From Aquila chrysaetos chrysaetos (lineage: Eukaryota; Chordata; Aves; Accipitriformes; Accipitridae), in NCBI RefSeq assembly GCF_900496995.4, contig NC_044024.1, positions 310,001-374,000 of the forward strand: a stretch of 64,000 bases of DNA, in the 5' to 3' direction. The notes beneath the pieces were generated by a model that saw nothing but the letters and a program-made list of their open reading frames with translations, searched no databases and was not told the DNA's origin. Position 1 is the first letter of the stretch. Every line of letters begins with the position of its first letter. The position numbers and the translations under genes are program-made. Shown here in pieces: positions 60,841 to 64,000 of this stretch.

Positions 60841-63206
60841 CAAAAAAGAACTTGTTAAAATTCAAGCAATGTCACTGAAAGAGTGAATATGACTCCATTT
60901 TCAAAGAGGTGATTTAAACCCAACCTTTTGCACAGCCTGGCCCATGACTGGCAATAGAAGCTTATCCCAACAATCTACCATCTCCTACACAAAAGACTTT
61001 AAAAGAGCTGGATTTTGGGGAACATGCCCTGGGACAAGCTGAAAACCCAAGCTAAAACTGCTGATATGACTACTTTCTGAACCAGACATGCAAGACTTCC
61101 TGAAGCTGTAATTATACATGATAAAAAATGACGATTTAGCTAAAACAAACACAAAGAACTGTAGTTCCTCAAATGTGATGTACATGACATCTTTCTCTCC
61201 CTGGGACAGAGATGTAGCTGCTAGTTTTCTTCTCCCCGAGTCATATAGTCAGCCCATTTCTTTCTTACCAGAGGGACTCCTCATAGTTTTGCATCTGAAC
61301 ACATGAAGAAAAAACCTTTAATGTCTCAGACATTATGGCTAGTTACCTGGTTTATTATAATGAAATACATTTATTTCAGTTTCTCTGCTTTGGATTGAAT
61401 CCATGGCTTTCTCCCTTGCAGTGCCAGGTGGGTAAGGCACCCTGCAGCCTTTCCCCCTGCAGGCACCCACCTTCCATCCACATACTGGACATGACATGCT
61501 GTCAAGCACGATTTCTTCAAGTATCGCAGCTCAGGCAGTGACCAGTATGACTCTTTGTTCTGCAAGTTCTGCTACTATATCTCGGGCTAATTAGAGGTGG
61601 CACAGTAAACTCCCCGTTTCCCCCAAAATGAGTGCAGATGAGACCTCAGACCCTGCTCATAGGGACAACATCTGCAGAGCTTCATGTTTTGACATAGTCT
61701 GCCAGAGGCTAGAGAAGTTTGCTATAATTTTCCTGGTGATGAAAGAAGATTTTTAGCCTGCAAGGGGGTGAAATTCAGTACCAAGCTTTGAGCAAACCAC
61801 CAAAAATGTAGGTAACTGAAGAAGGTCTCAAAGTGCTCTTTTTGAACCATTTGCACTCAGAAAAAAAGGTGATTTTTACTGCAAGACTTGAGACATTTGT
61901 ATTTGGTCCATCCATAGCCAACTCACAGATCTGACTAAACAGATTGTTGTGTACTAAGTATTTTTTGGATGTCACACAGAAGCTAATTGTATGAGCCCCT
62001 AGTCATGTACACCACAATTCTCTCACATGTATCAGACAATCGTACAGATAGTCATGAAAACTTGACCTTTGTTCCACCTTAAGAAACAGAAACTTAGTGT
62101 AAACGAGCGTCTCCTTCAAGGCCTGTGTGGCAGAAATGTGATATACAAGTGCTCTTTCTGAAAACCAGCTTCCCTTCCCAGGAAATCCCAGGTCAATCAC
62201 ATCAGTTCTGGGTTACCCATTATCTCGGCCAAATCCTTGTAAGTACTTCCTAGCACTAAGAAAGAGACCCATGTATATGATGTCATCTGAATATTCATTT
62301 CCTACTTGGTGCCACAGATGGGCTTCACAAATTCAGCTGTTAGAGCAATACAGATTTTACCTTTACCTGCAGTTATCACACGCACTAGCTACTGATGCTT
62401 TTGATAGCCTCACTGCTATCATAATACTTGCTGTTTGCAAGCTTCCCAGTTTCCCTTTTAGTGGCTCCATGAAGGCTGGTTGAGCTCTGGTTTTGGTAAA
62501 CACAAGTGCTGGTCTAGGAAAATTTGCCTTAACCTCAGCTTGTCTTCCTGGCATGCAGCTGTACACCACGGATGTGTTGCAAAAGATGCACAGCAACTGC
62601 CCTTTTTCCCAGAGATATCCCACACTGAATTAGGATCCAATGCCTGTCTTGCATTGTCCAGCTGTCCAACAGCGCATGCAGCCACAAAATGCACAGAGAA
62701 CCTAGTTCATGGATTCCTTTTCAGTTTCATGAGCTTGCCTTTTCCTGCTTGCCTTAAAACCATTTTATTTAGCATCACCAGCTCCTGGTTATGGTTGTCT
62801 AGCCAGTATAAAACTGCTATTTATCCATGTTTGTACAGCTACATTGCCTGTGGCTTTGCAGTGCAACTGAAATTGAATTGTTTTTTGATTTTGTGGCACA
62901 GCTGTGGGATACCCGATAGCAGTCATCCACAGAGTGTCAACAGTGAGAGTGCCTGATGTGCTCAGACCACGTTGTGACCAGCCTGCTCTTCCTTGGAAAG
63001 CCCTTTGTCTCCATACCTCTATCTTGCCTTAGTGCTCTCTTCTTCTGGGACTGGAGCTCTGGCCACATCACACCACCTCAGAGGAACAGCACTGCAAGTC
63101 ATCTCGGGCAGTCAGAGCCAAGTCCCTGTTTGGGGAGCCGTGGCAGTCATGCTGAGGTACTCTGAGTGTATCGAACGTTACCACACTCCCACCTGAGAAA
63201 ACACAC
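60841..63206. other. Spacer with no recognised gene
   Basis: AT-rich sequence without any open frame that I can link to a family. Hephaestin, the next gene beyond VSIG4 in human, was looked for and not found. Confidence 0.4.
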
Positions 63207-63325
63207 CTTGCAAACCCAGTGCTTTTACTGATGCAGTGGGTGTCTTTGTCCGACTGATGACACTTTGACTTCCCCAGAACCTTTAGGGGCGTTTCATCAT
63301 CAAGTGCAAAATCCACAATTTCTCT
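63207..63325 (-). other. Weak candidate exon, product unknown
   Basis: A good acceptor (ttttgtccttgttttcag) and a plausible donor (GCAAG|GTGTGT) bracket 119 bases, open in one frame for 39 codons that include EIVDFALDDETPLKVLGKSK and two Cys. I do not recognise the product. A 39-codon open stretch is not rare by chance, so splice-site quality is the only support. It could be joined in phase to the candidate at 63,604-63,833. Confidence 0.18.
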
Positions 63326-63603
63326 CTGAAAACAAGGACAAAAGGAGAAGGGAAAGCAAGCTAACTCCTGAGAGAACTGATAGCAGGGATGACATTGCTT
63401 AAAATAACTGCCTCAGCCTAGCACAGCACAGAGGGTCTTTCCCAGCTAGGTCAAGACCAGCAGTGGTGGAAATACAGGCAGGGAGGGAAGAGCTCATGGT
63501 GCTGGCTGCATTGCTGTTCTTTTGTTCATACAGAGCTCGGCTCTCTCCCCTTTGAAGACCCAAGGCTACTGGTCTGGATGGCTGTACCCATCACACCACT
63601 TAC

Positions 63604-63833
63604 AGAAAGGACAAGCTCTTTTCTTCTCATTCTCCAAGCAGCACATGTCATGTCCACCTCCTTGCTCAGAAGTTCACCCTGTCGCTTGAATTCTTTGGAG
63701 TATGTCTGCTTCCCAGTTGCTCCATATAGCACTGAAGCCCCATATTCCCATTGCAGTAGGTTTGTTTCTGGGGTGGAGCTCAGACAGGTGGGCTGCTTTC
63801 CAGTAACAGTGACATTCCCTTCCCACCCCCTCC
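63604..63833 (-). other. Weak candidate exon, product unknown
   Basis: Open for about 76 codons and ended by a strong donor, CTTTCT|GTAAGTGG. The acceptor side (tgtttggtag) is weak because its tract is a GT-type repeat. It reads, in part, TNLLQWEYGASVLYGATGKQ, then AAWRMRRKELVLS. A Trp and two Cys vaguely recall an immunoglobulin fold, but there is no DxGxYxC motif, so I make no family claim. Confidence 0.18.
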
Positions 63834-64000
63834 CTACCAAACACATGCACACATACACACACGCTTTTTTTAAACACCCTTTTTAAAGAATGAGAACATT
63901 ACCACAGGGCTCCAAAAACTGCAGCCTCATCTAGAATTGAAAGATTAAGAAAACATGACAGTTTCCCTGAAAATTTCAACATTGTCGCTTTGTCATCACA

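Noticed and set aside
1-64000. A novel multi-gene or defence-type system
   Set aside because: The window is vertebrate genomic DNA with one microRNA, one intact multi-exon gene and spacer. Nothing supports an organised undescribed system beyond the findings listed.

Overview
The window looks like part of a bird nuclear chromosome, or at least an archosaur or reptile one. It is intron- and spacer-rich, has no bacterial-style gene packing, and near its left end carries two fragments of the CR1 LINE family that is typical of avian genomes. The species cannot be named from the sequence.

Layout: two CR1 3' fragments lie at about 60-234 (+) and 680-1060 (-). From about 1 to 45 kb I recognise no protein-coding gene. 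This gene-poor stretch holds homopolymer runs, simple repeats and two CpG-rich blocks (about 29.22-29.64 kb and 37.9-40.15 kb), which could be promoters of untranslated transcripts. At 45.01-45.11 kb on the + strand there is a microRNA hairpin whose two arms match miR-223-5p and miR-223-3p. About 6 kb further on, reading towards it on the - strand, is a complete six-exon gene (51,234-58,612) for a type I membrane protein with one V-set and one C2-type immunoglobulin domain. I identify it as VSIG4 (CRIg), the macrophage complement receptor. All its splice sites and phases join into one open reading frame of 344 residues, including a 22-nt microexon. Upstream of VSIG4 there is a degraded immunoglobulin-like domain at about 60.4-60.6 kb (-). 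Two weak candidate exons that I do not recognise lie at 63.2-63.8 kb (-).

The order MIR223(+) then VSIG4(-) matches the human Xq12 order MSN-MIR223-VSIG4-HEPH as I know it. No moesin or hephaestin exons were found here; they probably lie outside. MIR223 and VSIG4 are both myeloid genes, so the window is a conserved myeloid neighbourhood. The most interesting observation is that the predicted VSIG4 tail ends in a sequence with exact ITAM spacing (YxxL-x7-YxxI), plus a third tyrosine encoded by the microexon. Apart from that I found no undescribed multi-gene system.
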